Of a stretch of 64,000 nucleotides of DNA, positions 51,252 to 63,506 are shown in pieces; the first letter of the stretch is position 1; every line of letters begins with the position of its first letter. The notes below the pieces were generated by a model that did no database searches, was not told where the DNA came from, and saw nothing but the letters and a program-made list of their open reading frames with translations. The position numbers and the translations under genes were made by a program. This DNA is from Congeria kusceri. Taxonomy: Eukaryota; Mollusca; Bivalvia; Myida; Dreissenidae. The stretch is taken from positions 88,334,451 through 88,398,450 of the forward strand of contig CM051027.1 of assembly GCA_027627225.1 (NCBI GenBank), given 5' to 3'.

Positions 51252-54200
51252 TCACATTTTGTCTTTGCGTTTTAGAGATGGGTCTACAATAACTCTCCGC
51301 CCATTTGTTATAACACGTGGTATGTCTCTACGCTGGGGTGTTGGTGTCTTACTTATTCGATCAAACACTGGTGTCTGAAATGCATAAATCATGGTTCATT
51401 ACTATACAAAATAATTCATCTAGATAAAATATATTTGAGCTGTGTCATGATAAAACCGGTCTTAATGCATGTGCGTAAAGTGTTGTGCGTAAAGTGTTGA
51501 CAACACTTTCCACCTACAGTGGATTTATGTTCAGAAGACACTTCTTTGAAACAGAAAATACCATAAAAGTGGAAAGTGACGTCCTGGATTAGCCTGTGCA
51601 GTCTGCACAGGCTAATACAGGACGCCGCTTCACTCACATGCATTAAGCCCGGGTTTCTCACGCCACGCCACATTTGTAGTGAAGTTTAATAACATCACAT
51701 TGTTATCAACCATAAGGTATTTATAGGATTTACAGCACATTTATTACTGAAATTACTGTAACAGCGTTTTACTCTCTAGCTCGTATATGAAATACAAGTA
51801 AAATAATGGTAGCCATTTTGTATGTATACCGAACACTTTGGTACAGCCACACATTTCTATAAAATCTTGTACAAGGAAAATAACCGAACTAAAATAAAAC
51901 ATGAAGAGTAAGCACATACATGTGTTAGACCTTGATGTGCAATATCACTTCATGCTAACTGCCGTAAAATATTCTTAAATGAAATTTTATGAACACATTT
52001 ACCAATATCCATGAAATCAATAAAGTGGCATCAGTTAAATACACTTAAGATTTTTCTTAAATTTCAATGTCAAAATGAGGCTGCATGTAAATACAATTTG
52101 TAATTTAATTAAATTTTCAATGACACTACAAGACTAATGCATTTACAATATGAAGCTGCATGTAAACACAAAGAATAATTTCCATTAATTTCCATTAATT
52201 GTCAATGACACTACAATGCTAAGCTGCACCTACATCATCGGCGCAGTCTGTGCGTGTGACGGAGATGCTGTGGGTGGGGGAGGCACTGCACTCGGAGGTG
52301 TACGAGGAGGAGCTGTCCGTGCTGATCTTGCGCTGGCTGAGGGCGTCTCCGCGTGGACCCAGCATCAGGTTCTGTATGTGCTCACAGACACGGCGGAACC
52401 TCCGAGATGGACCTGCAGTGTAAATGGTACATGTAGTAAGGAGGAACCAATCAGAATTTGGTCAAAACTGAGGAATAAAGCATCCAGACTAAACAAACAC
52501 AAATGTTCTCTGCATTGCTTTGGGACATAAAACACAAATACAACAATATTAGGTTCAGACTGAAAAAAATACTTAGCCAAAAACTTTAATCAATTACCAC
52601 GAGCTGCTAATCAACTCAGCAGAGAAAATGAAAACCTATATTTCTGCCAGACTTCTGTTCTCAACCTGATGTGCTTGCATGCAAAGCTGTGCACATCATA
52701 CACCATTATTTGACATATGTGTAAAAGTGAGGCAGAACATGACCACACTTCTTACCTGAGATGTGTGTGAAAGTGAGGCAGTACATGCTGATCTCGTGGT
52801 CGCGGGAGGTACCATGAGCCGGAGTTATGTCCACCTGGAATCGCACATTTCGTGAGAATACTGACGAGCTTGCAGAGCGCCTATACTCTGCTCGGAACGT
52901 GGTGGTCGACACAACGCTGTGACACAGGTCAGGAGTCTGAAACATCAGAAATATGTTAAATAACCAAATGTCATTAAATCAGCAAAAGCAATCTTACTTT
53001 GTAAAACATGTCAACCGTCTCAAGAATAGGAAGCTTTATTAAAGAAGTTTCTTTTCTTATAACCCTTGATACTTTAATTAATACATAATTTAGAAAACAT
53101 GTAACAATGATCTGTTATATAAAGCACAACAACTTACTGAGAGGAATGCATGAATGAGGTCAGCCTTGATCTGGGACAGTGGTTTGTCGCGCACCATCAC
53201 AAAGTGGTGCTCCTCTCGCTCTGAGCCCATCAGGGACCCAAACCACGACTTCTTTGTCATTCTGAAGTGTACAGAGATATTTGTTAAATTAAACATTCAT
53301 TGAAGAATACCATTAATATTAATATTAAACTAATGTACACATTTAAATGGACCCTAATCCTTTGTTTGAATATATACACAATACGTTGTGAATTTTTTGC
53401 TAAGATGTCCACTGGCTCAAATCACGTACTACTAGCCAAATTGCATCAGACTGGAGCAAATTTAAATGCCAGTAAAACACAATCACACTATTTCCCCAAA
53501 GATAAATTTGAGGCACGTCGTGGAAAAAAACGGGCTTAATGCACGTGCGTAAAGTGTCACCCCGGATCAGGCTGTGCAGTCTGCACAGGCTAATCCAGAT
53601 CGACACTTTCCGCTTTAATGGTATTTTCTGTACCGAGGAAGTCTCTTCTGAACATAAATCCACTATAGGTGGAAAGTGTCATCTTGGATTAGCCAGTGCG
53701 GATTGCACAGGCTGATACGGGACGACACTTCACGCAGTTTTTCCCACGACAAGCCTCATTTACAGCTACACGGTATGTTCAACCACTGGAGACGTTCAAC
53801 ACAAGATGCTTACTCTGGGGAGGAGTCTGGAGTCATTCCTGACATGGAATCCTCGCTAGGCACTGAAACACAGCCAGCAGAACCTGGTTGCCATTATACA
53901 TTACATATACCAGTATTAGTAAGCAAAACAATAGAAGAACCATACTGGCATTTCACGACAGTTTTCTATTTGTAATATAAGAACACTGTAGAAAATTAGT
54001 AAAAACTACTAGTATTTAAAAGCTCTTCACTATCACTAGCCTTGGATGTTTTTGAAACAAAACTAAACTGCATAAAACATTATAAGGTACAGTGTACACT
54101 TTTGTATTTAATTTGTTACTGAGTAAAGTCAAATAACAAAATATAAGCCTATCCAAAGTGAATGTCAAGAGTATGACAGCAACACAGTAGCAAACTGCAG

Positions 54201-57200
54201 TTATGGTAATTAAAACTATAGTTATGGTAACTTTTAAATACACAAAACAAAACAGTGCTGTTTAAATAAACTTTCACTTCGTAAATACCATTATCAAGAC
54301 AGCAACAGTCTAATGTCTACATACTTGCAAAATATGGTTACTAGAAAACTACATATATACTTCTGTAATATACTAAATAAATATATGAACAAGAGCTGTC
54401 TCAGAACAGGGCGCTCGACTATTCAACCGCTTTGTCACAGTTATTGGCCTTTATCGCTACAAAAAAGGGGCATAATTCTCCTAAAATGCTGGTCACAGTT
54501 ATAGGCATGTGTGAAGTTTCAGTTGAATATCTGTAGTAGATATAGAGATATGTAGTTGTTGCATGCAATCTTTAACCTGATTTTCCAAGTACAAAAAGGG
54601 GCATTATTCTGCTAAATTGCAGGTCAGAGTTATGGGACTTAGTCAGTGACCTCACATCATGACCCAAATATGTGTGTGAAGTTTCAATTGAATAGCTATA
54701 GTAGTTACAGAGATATGGACCTGCTGCACGCAAACCTTAACCAGAGCATTACGCGGACGCAGACGAACAGGTGAGTCGTATAGCTCAAACTAATCGGTGA
54801 ATAGTCGAGCTAAAAACAAACATGAGAAACAAGCAAATGAACTAATACAGTTAATTAATTTTCAAGATTATTAACATCTCTTCACATTAATTTTTATAAA
54901 ACTGATAAATTGATTTCATTGTTAGCATTGCCGAACTAATTGTGCATACTTTATTCCAATTATTTCCGATTAAATTGTTTTCCAACAAAACAATAGTTAA
55001 TTTATAACCAAAAATACAAATCAAGTATTTGAATCATGTTTTCAAACAAAATAATAGTTCATTAATAACCCAAAATATAAATCAAGTAATTGAATCATAT
55101 AAAACTGGGAGCATAGTATTAGGTATCAATTGATTAATTTTAAAATCACCAATATTAATGGACGAATGGCTACATAAGAACAGTCATTAATAAGTACATT
55201 GATACTTCTGTTTCAAGTCAAGACATGCCGCATATCCATTAAAATAAATGTTTACAGGATTAATACTTGTGGTTAAAACAAAAACAAATATATATCATAT
55301 TTATGTGTATAAAAATTAAAAATAATTAACAATGAAAAACAACTCTGTAACACAAGGCCACATATGCTGATGGTTACAGACATTTGGTTTGCCCAATTAT
55401 CAAACAAGATTACCAGTATGCTGGTTTGGTGTTACATTTAAAAATAAAATACTTCGACCAATAAAAAATCTTCCAGATTTCAGTGATCGCCAATCATGGT
55501 GAAAAGGGCAACGCATAAAAATTGTCAAAAATGCTGGCCATGAATGACTACCTGATGAAATCTACTTTCATGAACAGTTCTACTCACCAAACCAAATAAA
55601 CCAATCAGCATTCCAACAGGGTCACATGCTTAATCACATGACCAGATTCAAAACTTTAAAATTCACCTGGAAGAAGAAGGGGATCTCTAAGGGCTGTGAC
55701 CCCATTGGCCCCGTGATGGGGGTATGGTATACCTTGGAGTTTTCTTCTATGGAACCTTGGAGAGCCCAGGAAACTGTTCTTGATCGTGTGAAGCCTGGAT
55801 TTCCACGGGGTGTTTTGCACCCCTGGGGAAGTGGGTGGGGTAGGACTAGGGCTGTGTGAGGAGGGACCTCGGCTGTGTTTCGGACTTAGCAACGGTGATC
55901 CATTTGGACTAGTTGAAGACAAGCTGGCCTTGCGACTGTAAACATAATACACACATTTATTATTTGCAAGTAGAGCGAGGTAAATTCCCAACTGCCTAAT
56001 GTTGAACTTTTAGTGATATAATTACTGCCTTCATAAACAAGAATTTTCAAATAAAATTTAAACCTCACACCGGAAATACATTCAAAGAGCACCAATATAT
56101 ATTCAAGCCTGAAATTGTAAGCAACAACAACAACCACAACAACAACAAACATGTTACTATTCAAATGTGTACATAAAGGCCAGTAAATAAAACTGTGCAG
56201 AGCAAAACAAATCACTGTTACATACATGGCAATCAGAACATAAAAGGAGCCAAATGTTCAACAAAAGACAAGAAAATCATGTGAAAATAAAAATTTGTTC
56301 TATGACCAACCCAATTTTATGGCCACCCCGCGACAGCAGACATTTTTAAAGAACAGACTGTTTTCCTATATATTTCAATGGTCACAAAGCCCTATTATAC
56401 GAATACCATGCAATTCCATATTGCGATAAGAAATCCCATACCAAAAATATGAAATAACGCGCAAAATATCCCCGTTATTCGGACCAGGGTCTCAACAAGT
56501 GTCAATTAGTCGTTCACTGTTTACAGCATCAATAAAGACATTTGCTTCGAGGACAACAGAGTGTCTGTTGTATGAAATAATCAAGTGAAAAACAACATCA
56601 AGATGTTCTGATAAGAGATTCATGCACCCACTCTGTATACATTGTAACAGATTACATTAATTTACACATATTGAGAGTTAAGAAGGTAAACTTTCATGAA
56701 CTATAAATTGACTAAGTTAACAGATATTTAGTTTTATTTCCAAATAAATTTAAATTCCTTATTCTAATAACTATAACTCTTAATAAATTTATAAATAAAT
56801 GTGTATTCTGCACACAATAAATGGACAAGAGGGACATAAGGCCCTAGGTAGCTCACCTGAAGGGCTAAGGAACTAAAATGTTCTGAGCAAGTGTCATGAA
56901 AATTTGGCTAACAATGTGGCCTAGAGTGTTCACAAGCTTTTTCTATAGCCATATATGGAAAACTGCCCGCCCCGTGGCAGCCATGTTTTTCAATGGAGCG
57001 GAACCATTTTCAAGCTCAGCCAAGATATCATAAGAACAAATGTTCTGGGCAAGATCCATGTTGATTGGGCAAAAAATGTGACTTCTAGAGTATTCACAAG
57101 CTTTTTCTATAGCCATATAAGGAAAACTGCCCCGCCCCTTGGTGGCCATGCTGTTCAACGGAGCGGAACCATTTTTGAACTCAGCCGTGATATCATAAGA

Positions 57201-60200
57201 ACAAATGTTCTGAGCAAGTTTAAAGTTTAAACAGAGCGGAACCATTTTTGAACTCGGCCGAGATATCATGAGAACAAATGTTCTGAGCAAGTTTCATTTT
57301 GATTGGGCAAAAAAGTGACTTATGGAGTGTTCACAAGCTTTTTCTTCAATTTGAACTAGAAACCCGATCAAGAACTACATTTCTGATACAAACTGAAGTA
57401 CTTAACCTGTGTTTTCCAAATATAGGGACACACTCACAGAACAAGATGCACTAAAATAAACACACAAAACACAACTTGTTTACTTAAAAAAACTGAACTC
57501 CAGATGGGCATAAAAATGTGCGTTTTTGTTTGTGGTAAAAACATACTTAAAACCATCACTATTTGTACAAAACACCATCAAATACTGTCACAAACTGTAT
57601 ATTTCATTGAAAAATAGCAGTAGAGTTAGCTTGCACTTTCCTTGAACCCGGTATTCCCGATATAAAAATGTCGCGGCTTTCCCCAATACACGCACCTGAT
57701 TCAAGAGTGCGCATGAGCAACTTGACAAAACTAAACTGTCAAGTGATTATCCTAAAAACAAAACATCGCTATAATTTTCAAATTACCTGATGGGTTATAG
57801 GGTCTGCAGACGCTATAGATTTTAGAACGATAAAAGGACAAAAACTATATAAAATCATTGTTTTTCAGGTAAATAAAAACATACGTGTCTAATTTTTTAA
57901 TATGTTCTATACGATTATGTAAGAAAACCATGTATTTGTGACAATTTTCTTTCGTTTTTACGATTGGGCCATCTGGAGTTCAGTCCCTTTAAAAAAAATT
58001 ACATCATAAATTAATCAAAATACCAAAAAGAATCCCACGGAAAGCTGAAAATGCATAAGTAGAAGCCATCTTACAGATGAACTTACGCTTTCTGAATAGC
58101 GAGCGCTCGTCTGCCTGCAGTAGGTGACCCTTCACTAATACTTCCGAGAGATAATCTGTTAGTCAGCCAGAAACAAATGGTTCAACTTGGTTAGTTCATG
58201 CAACATGGCATTATTAAGATTTTTTGTCAATATTTATTTTACTCATATTTAAACACACAAGTTATGTATATAGTATAATATACTTTAATATACGCTAAAT
58301 GAAGTTAACTGACACGTCATGTTCAACGAAACAATGTCCCTTGAAAGAATTTTAATTTGATCTGGTGGCTTTACCATGTAAAAAATTATCGGAATAATAA
58401 TCAACTTGATATCTGTAAAATTTTACTTCTTCAGACATTCATTTTCATTTTAAAGTTTTCTCTCATTTCTATGAAATAATGTTAACTCTGAACAACAGTT
58501 TTACAGACTGAATAAAGAGACACTAACAGACATACATGTATATGTAACAAATAAGTAGATACAAATAACTGGCAAACATAATACGGCATATACTTCACGC
58601 AAGAACGAATCAACAAGATAACCCGTTGTATGCATATGCATGGCATGTCATTTTTTGTTACTGAAGATAAATCTATAAAACCTACTTGTTTATTTTTTGT
58701 ATATTTTTATTATTTGTGAAGAGTATTATATAGCAAGGATGTAAATGAGCCATGTTGTGGGAAAACTGCGCTTAATGCACAGGCATAAAGTGTCGTCCTG
58801 GATCTGCCTGTGCAATCCGCACTGGCTAATCCAGGATGGCAGTTTCTGCCTACATTGGATTTATGTTTAAAAGCGAATTCCTTCAAACAGAAAATGCCAT
58901 AAAAGCAGAAAGTGTCATTCCGGAATGTACAAGCGTATCTGGGACGACACTTCATGCACACGCATTAAGCCCGACGAAATGCTTCATATATATTCAACAG
59001 TGATCTTGATGAACTTAAATATGTCTGTGATGTTAGTATGGGTAATTCTGGCAAGCTGACACAAATATTAGGCCTGTACTCTCTAAATAGTATACATGTT
59101 AAACGCTAGCAAGGATATAACTGAAGGAATATTAGATAATTACGACACAAGTAGCAAATGTTACAACAAGAGGGCCATGATGGCCCTAGGTCGCTCACCT
59201 GAGTTTAAGGCATCATAATGGCTAATAACAAGAGGACAAAATGGCACTTAACCCCTTACCTGAGTATAAAAGTCTGGGCCTTGCAGGTTCACAAGTTTTT
59301 TAGTCTATATAAACCATGTGACCCACAGGGCGTGGCCACTTTCTACCTTAGGGACATAATTTGAAAAATATTTGTAGTGGACCACTATTCAATGTTACAT
59401 ACCAAATATGAAACCACTGGGCCTTGCGGTTGCAGAGAAGATTTTTAAAGTCATTTTGCTATTTAAATGTATATAAACCATGTGACCTCCAGGGGCATCA
59501 TTGGAACAATCTTTGTAGAGGACCACTCCACGTTTCACGCAAAATATAAAACCTCTGGGCCTTACAGTTTCAAAAAGGAAGATTTTTAAGGCCCACTTGC
59601 CATATAAGTCTATATAAACCGTGTGACCCCCGGGTCATGGCCACTTTTTACCCCAGGGGCATACTTTGAACAATCTTTGTTGAGGACTACTGTTACATAT
59701 CAAATATGAAACACTCCGATTTCAGAGGAGATTTTAAAGTCATTTTGCTATTTAAGTCTATATAAACAGTGTCAGTGTAACCCCCAGGGCAGGGCCAGTT
59801 TTGACCCCTGAGACATCATTTGAACAATCTTTGTAGAGGACAACTATACAATGTTACATACCAAATACAAAACCTCTGGGCCTAGCAGTTACAGAGGAGA
59901 AGATTTTTAAAGTCATTTTGCTATTTAACTTTTAAGTCTGTATTAACCATGTGACCTTGGGTGTGCCCAGTTTTGACCCCAGGGGCATCATTTGAACAAT
60001 CTTTGTAGAGGACCACCATACAATGTTACATACCAAATATGAAACCTCTGGGCCTTACGGTTTCAGAGGAGAAGATTTTAAAAGTCATGTTGCTATTTAA
60101 GTCTATATAAACCATGTGACCCCCGGGGTAGCCCAGTTTGACCCCAGTGGCATCATTTGAACAATCTTTGTAGACGACCACTATACAGCGTTACAAACCA

Positions 60201-63200
60201 AATATGAAACCTCAGGGCCTTGCAGTTTCAGAGGAGAAGATTTTTAAAGTCATTTTGCTATTTAAGTCTATATAAACCATGTGACCCCCGGGGTGTGCAC
60301 AGTTTGACCCCAGGGGCATCATTTTAACAATCTTTGTAGAGGACCACTACCGTAAATACTCAGTCATAAGTCGAGATTTTAAGCCTCTAAAAATCGTAGT
60401 TATAAAGTACATTTGACTTCTGAGGCAGTTCACAAAAAATCTTAGCATATTATAATGAAATATTTTTCAAATGCATATTATTTATTACCTGCATATTTGC
60501 TAATCCACACACTATAATCCATTCATAATTATCACAGTTTGCCCTTTCTATTAATTACCGACAATTTAGACAAAATGCATAACTGTTTCATTATTAAATA
60601 AGATACAAACTGTGAATGAAACTATCTACTCTATTTTAATTGACCTCCCCACTTTAGGCCCCAGCTAGATCATCAGCCACCAATAAAAAATCAATAAACC
60701 TGCAGACGAAACCCATGATAACCATGATTTTTCTTGTATAGCATATTGCTAATTAAACTGGCTGGAACCGGTTTTTGTCTACATCAAGACCTGTCAAAGA
60801 GGATAACACTTCAAGGCTTTTACTGCAGACTGTACCTATATACTTCCTTATAGGGCATACTCTGGCCAATTTTCAGATGGTGTTTTATGATCATTCTAAC
60901 TCAATTTATGGAATGGTTATTATTAGATATACGTTTCTAAAATGAATTATAACTTCTTGACTTATGACTGCATATTTACGGTATACAATGTTACATACCA
61001 AATATGAAACCTCTAGGCCTTGAGATTTCAAGAGGAGATTTTCAAAGTCACTTTGCTATTTAAGTCTATATAAACCATGTGACCCCCGGATTGTGGCCAG
61101 TTTTTACCACAGGGGCATTATTTAAACAATCTTTGTAGGGAACCACTATACAATGTTACATACCAAATATGAAAATTCTGGTCCTTGCGGTTTCAGAGAA
61201 AAATTTTAAAGATATTTTGCTTTTTAAGTCTATATAAACCATGTGACCCCCTGGCCAATTTTGAACCCAGGGGCATCATTTTAACAATCTTGTAAAGGAC
61301 CACTATACAAGGTAACCAACCAAATATGAAACCTCTAGGCCTTGCAGTTTCAGAGGAGAAGATTTTTAAAGTCATTTTACTATTTAAGTCTATATAAAAT
61401 ATGTGACACCTGGGGTTTGGCCTGTTTTTAATCCAGGGGTATCATTTGAATAATCTTTGTAGAGGACCACTATATAATATCTGGGCCTTGCGGTTTCAGA
61501 AGAGAAGATTTTAAGTCATTTTGCGATTTAAGTCTATATAAATCATGTGACTCCCTGGGTGTGGCCAATTTTGAACCCAGGGGCATCATTGGAACAATCT
61601 TTGTAGAGGACCACTATACAATGTTACCAACCAAATATGAAACCTCTAGGCCTTGAAGTTTCATAGGAGAAGATTGCTATTTAAGTCTATATAAACCATG
61701 TGACCGCGGGGTGTGTCCAATTTTGACCCCAGGAGCAACATTTGAACATTCTTTGTAGAGGACCACTATACAATGTTAAATACCAAATATGAAACCTCTG
61801 GGCCTTGCGGTTTCAGAGAAGAAGATTTTTAAAGTCATTTTGCTATTTAAGTCTATATAAACCATGTGACCCCTGGGGTGTGGAAAGTTTTGACCCCAGG
61901 GGCATCATTTGAACAATCTTTGTAGAGGACCACTAGACAATGTTACATACCAAATATGAAACCTCTAGGCCTTGCAGCTTCAGAGAAGATTTTTAGTCAT
62001 TTTGCTATATAAGTTTATACAAACAATGTGACCCTCGGGGCGTGGCCAGTTTTGACCCCAGGGGCATTATTTGAACAATCTTTGTAGAGGACCACTAAAC
62101 AATGTTTCGTACCAAATATAAAACCTCTGGGCCTTGCGGTTTCAAATGAGAAGATTTTCATTTTGCTATTTAAGTCTATATAAACCATGTGACCCCCGGG
62201 GTGTGGCCAGTTTTGACCCCAGGGGCATCATTTGAACAATCTCTGTAGAGGACCACTATACAATGTTACATACCAAGTATGAAACCTCTGGGCCTTGCTG
62301 TTTCAGAGGAGAAGATTTTTAAAGTCATTTTGCTATATAAGTCTATATAAACCAAGTGACCCCCGGGGCGTGGCCAGTTTTGACCCCAGGGGCATCATTT
62401 GAACAATCTTTGTAGAGGACCACTAGAGGATGTCACATATCAAATATGAAAGCTCTGAGCCTTGCGGTTTCATAGAAGATTTTTTAAAGTTTTCACTTTT
62501 TAAATCTATTTTTAGCTCTGGTGACCTACATATGCAGCGAACCGAAAAAATTTGAACAACTTTGAAAGAGGTCCACCCAAGGATCATTCCTGTGAAGTTT
62601 GGTGAAAATCTGCTAAGCGCTTTAGAAGGAGATGTTGTTTAAATGAAAAGTTGACGGAGCATGCACGCACGCACGCACGACGGAAAACGGGCGATCACAA
62701 AAGCTCACCATGAGCACTTTGTGCTCAAGTGAGCTAAAAAACGAATTGTTAGATTAACGAATGTTATTTCAAGAATATTGGATCTGTAGCTAGACATGCA
62801 TACTGTTAACAATTATTCGACATATCAACTTAAGTCTTGTCTATGTATTGCTAAAATAAGAGCAATTAGAAGTGCTGAATACCTCCAAACACCTCTTTAA
62901 CTTAGGAGATTGGAGGACAATGCCAATAAGCACATCTTGTCCAATCCAAGGATTATAATTATACTACCCTTCTAAAATGGTCTAGCATGCTCAAGCATAA
63001 TTTTTTTTATCAAGTTTCAGTTTATAACAATACAGAACATGCTAGTGATTTCCTTGCCTAGCATCATCCTTGACAACACCTCTAGTCATCCAACTAACTG
63101 GAGAACAACAGACCAGTCATAATCTGTATGTGGCGCGTCGTGAGAAAACCGGTCTTAATGCATGTGCGTAAAGTGTCGTCCCGGATTAGCCTGTGCAGTC

Positions 63201-63506
63201 TGCTCAGGCTAATCCAGGACGGCACTTTCTGCTTTTATGGTATTTTCTGTTTCAAGGAAGTCTCTTCTAAAAATAAATACACTGTAAATACACTGTAGGC
63301 GGAAAGTGCCATCCCGGATTAGCCTGTGCGGACTGCACAGGCTAATCCGGGACGACACTTTACGCACATGCATTAAGTCCGGTTTTCCCCCAATGCGCCA
63401 CGTATGTATTATACTCTGGACCATAGTATGTGAAAGAATGTACAAAACACAAACCTGGGCTGACCATTCAACTGCACTGCATCGATTCTCTTCCTAGGGG
63501 GATCCG
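51252..63506 (-). CDS. BRSK2: BRSK/SAD-type serine/threonine kinase, C-terminal half (partial, 8 exons)
   Basis: Minus-strand exons in order: 63506-63455, 58155-58087, 55935-55733, 53862-53814, 53261-53138, 52936-52756, 52412-52234, 51374-51252 (stop included). Phases fit throughout. Recognised by [80 protein letters not shown]...[25 protein letters not shown], all colinear with vertebrate BRSK1/2; HRRKLQVP and the KK before SWFG favour BRSK2. The conserved tail is the KA1-like autoinhibitory domain. Family role: LKB1-activated AMPK-related kinase in neuronal polarity and synapse organisation. The kinase and UBA-like domains lie right of the window. The last exon (TPVFDRISK...RKDKM) is not one I know from vertebrates. 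Invertebrates usually have one BRSK, so the number is nominal. Confidence 0.94.
51437..51671. mobile_element. Palindromic MITE, copy 4
   Basis: Flanked by ATTT on both sides (51433-51436 and 51672-51675). The left half has lost its inner hairpin and instead has 'gtgcgtaaagtgttg' twice. The right half is intact. It lies in the last BRSK intron or just outside the last exon. Confidence 0.85.
53510..53757. mobile_element. Palindromic MITE, copy 5
   Basis: GAGGCACGTCGTGGAAAAAA...TTTTTCCCACGACAAGCCTC, flanked by ATTT (53506-53509 and 53758-53761). Sits in the BRSK intron between exons 53862-53814 and 53261-53138, about 56 bp from the donor of the former. Confidence 0.9.
54388..54817 (+). mobile_element. 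Short tandem-repeat element, GCTCGACTATTC family
   Basis: Begins AACAAGAGCTGTCTCAGAAC, GGGCGCTCGACTATTC and ends GAATAGTCGAGCTAAAAAC, so the ends are inverted over 12 bp. It has two ~150-bp units with 'caaaaaggggcat.attctgc' and 'gtgaagtttca.ttgaat', then GCGGACGCAGACGAACAGG. It shares the AACAAGAG start and GAGCTAAAAAC finish with the element at 49313-50931. Confidence 0.7.
54818..55732. other. BRSK intron, nothing definite
   Basis: AT-rich. 'ttttc.aacaaaa.aatagtt.att.ataacc' is repeated at about 54969 and 55029 as a 60-bp duplication. No gene seen. Confidence 0.4.
56823..57350 (+). mobile_element. Truncated tandem-repeat element
   Basis: Starts GACAAGAGGGACATAAGGCC, CTAGGTAGCTCACCTGA, followed by about three units containing 'gttcacaagctttttctata', 'gccatgtttttcaatggagc', 'ggaaccatttt' and 'gatatcataagaacaaatgt'. 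There is no right end with a microsatellite, so the copy is 3'-truncated. Confidence 0.65.
57488..57988. mobile_element. TTAA-flanked MITE candidate
   Basis: AACTGAACTCCAGATGGGC at the left and its complement GCCATCTGGAGTTCAGTCCC at the right, each next to TTAA (57484-57487 and 57989-57992). About 500 bp, in the BRSK intron. TTAA flanks would suggest a piggyBac-like origin, but the right flank is A-rich, so the duplication could be coincidental. Confidence 0.5.
58747..58985. mobile_element. Palindromic MITE, copy 6 (degraded)
   Basis: Recognisable halves (AAACTGCGCTTAATGCAC ... CACACGCATTAAGCCCG), but the right inner hairpin is largely lost and the flanks (AAAT/ATAT) no longer match. The oldest-looking copy in the window. 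Confidence 0.75.
59165..62740 (+). mobile_element. Tandem-repeat element, GTCTATATAAACC family, copy 2 (large)
   Basis: Same ends as 49313-50931: AACAAGAGGGCCATGATGGC, CCTAGGTCGCTCACCTGAG at the left, and GCACGCACGCACGACGG, GCTCACCATGAGCAC, GTGCTCAAGTGAGCTAAAAA at the right. Around 17-18 units of ~165 bp, interrupted at 60350-60981 by another element. Lies in the BRSK intron between exons 63506-63455 and 58155-58087. Non-coding. Confidence 0.88.
60350..60981. mobile_element. TA-flanked CCGTAAATA transposon inside the tandem-repeat element
   Basis: Left end CCGTAAATACTCAGTCATAA then GTCGAGATTTT. The right end, complemented, is CCGTAAATATGCAGTCATAA then GTCAAGAAG. TA on both sides (60348-60349, 60982-60983). 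Removing it with one TA restores 'ccactatacaatgttac', exactly the consensus of neighbouring units. 632 bp, no ORF. Tc1/mariner or pogo-type by the TA duplication. Confidence 0.85.
62741..63129. other. BRSK intron, nothing seen
   Basis: Unique AT-rich sequence without supported features. Confidence 0.4.
63130..63401. mobile_element. Palindromic MITE, copy 7
   Basis: GTGGCGCGTCGTGAGAAAAC...TTTTCCCCCAATGCGCCAC, flanked by GTAT (63126-63129 and 63402-63405). Both inner hairpins are intact. About 50 bp from the donor of BRSK exon 63506-63455. Confidence 0.92.

Noticed and set aside
52216..52580. Plus-strand ORF of 104 codons and the minus ORF 52365-52580 near BRSK
   Set aside because: Antisense or off-frame readings over the BRSK exon 52412-52234, whose true frame is fixed by homology and phase.
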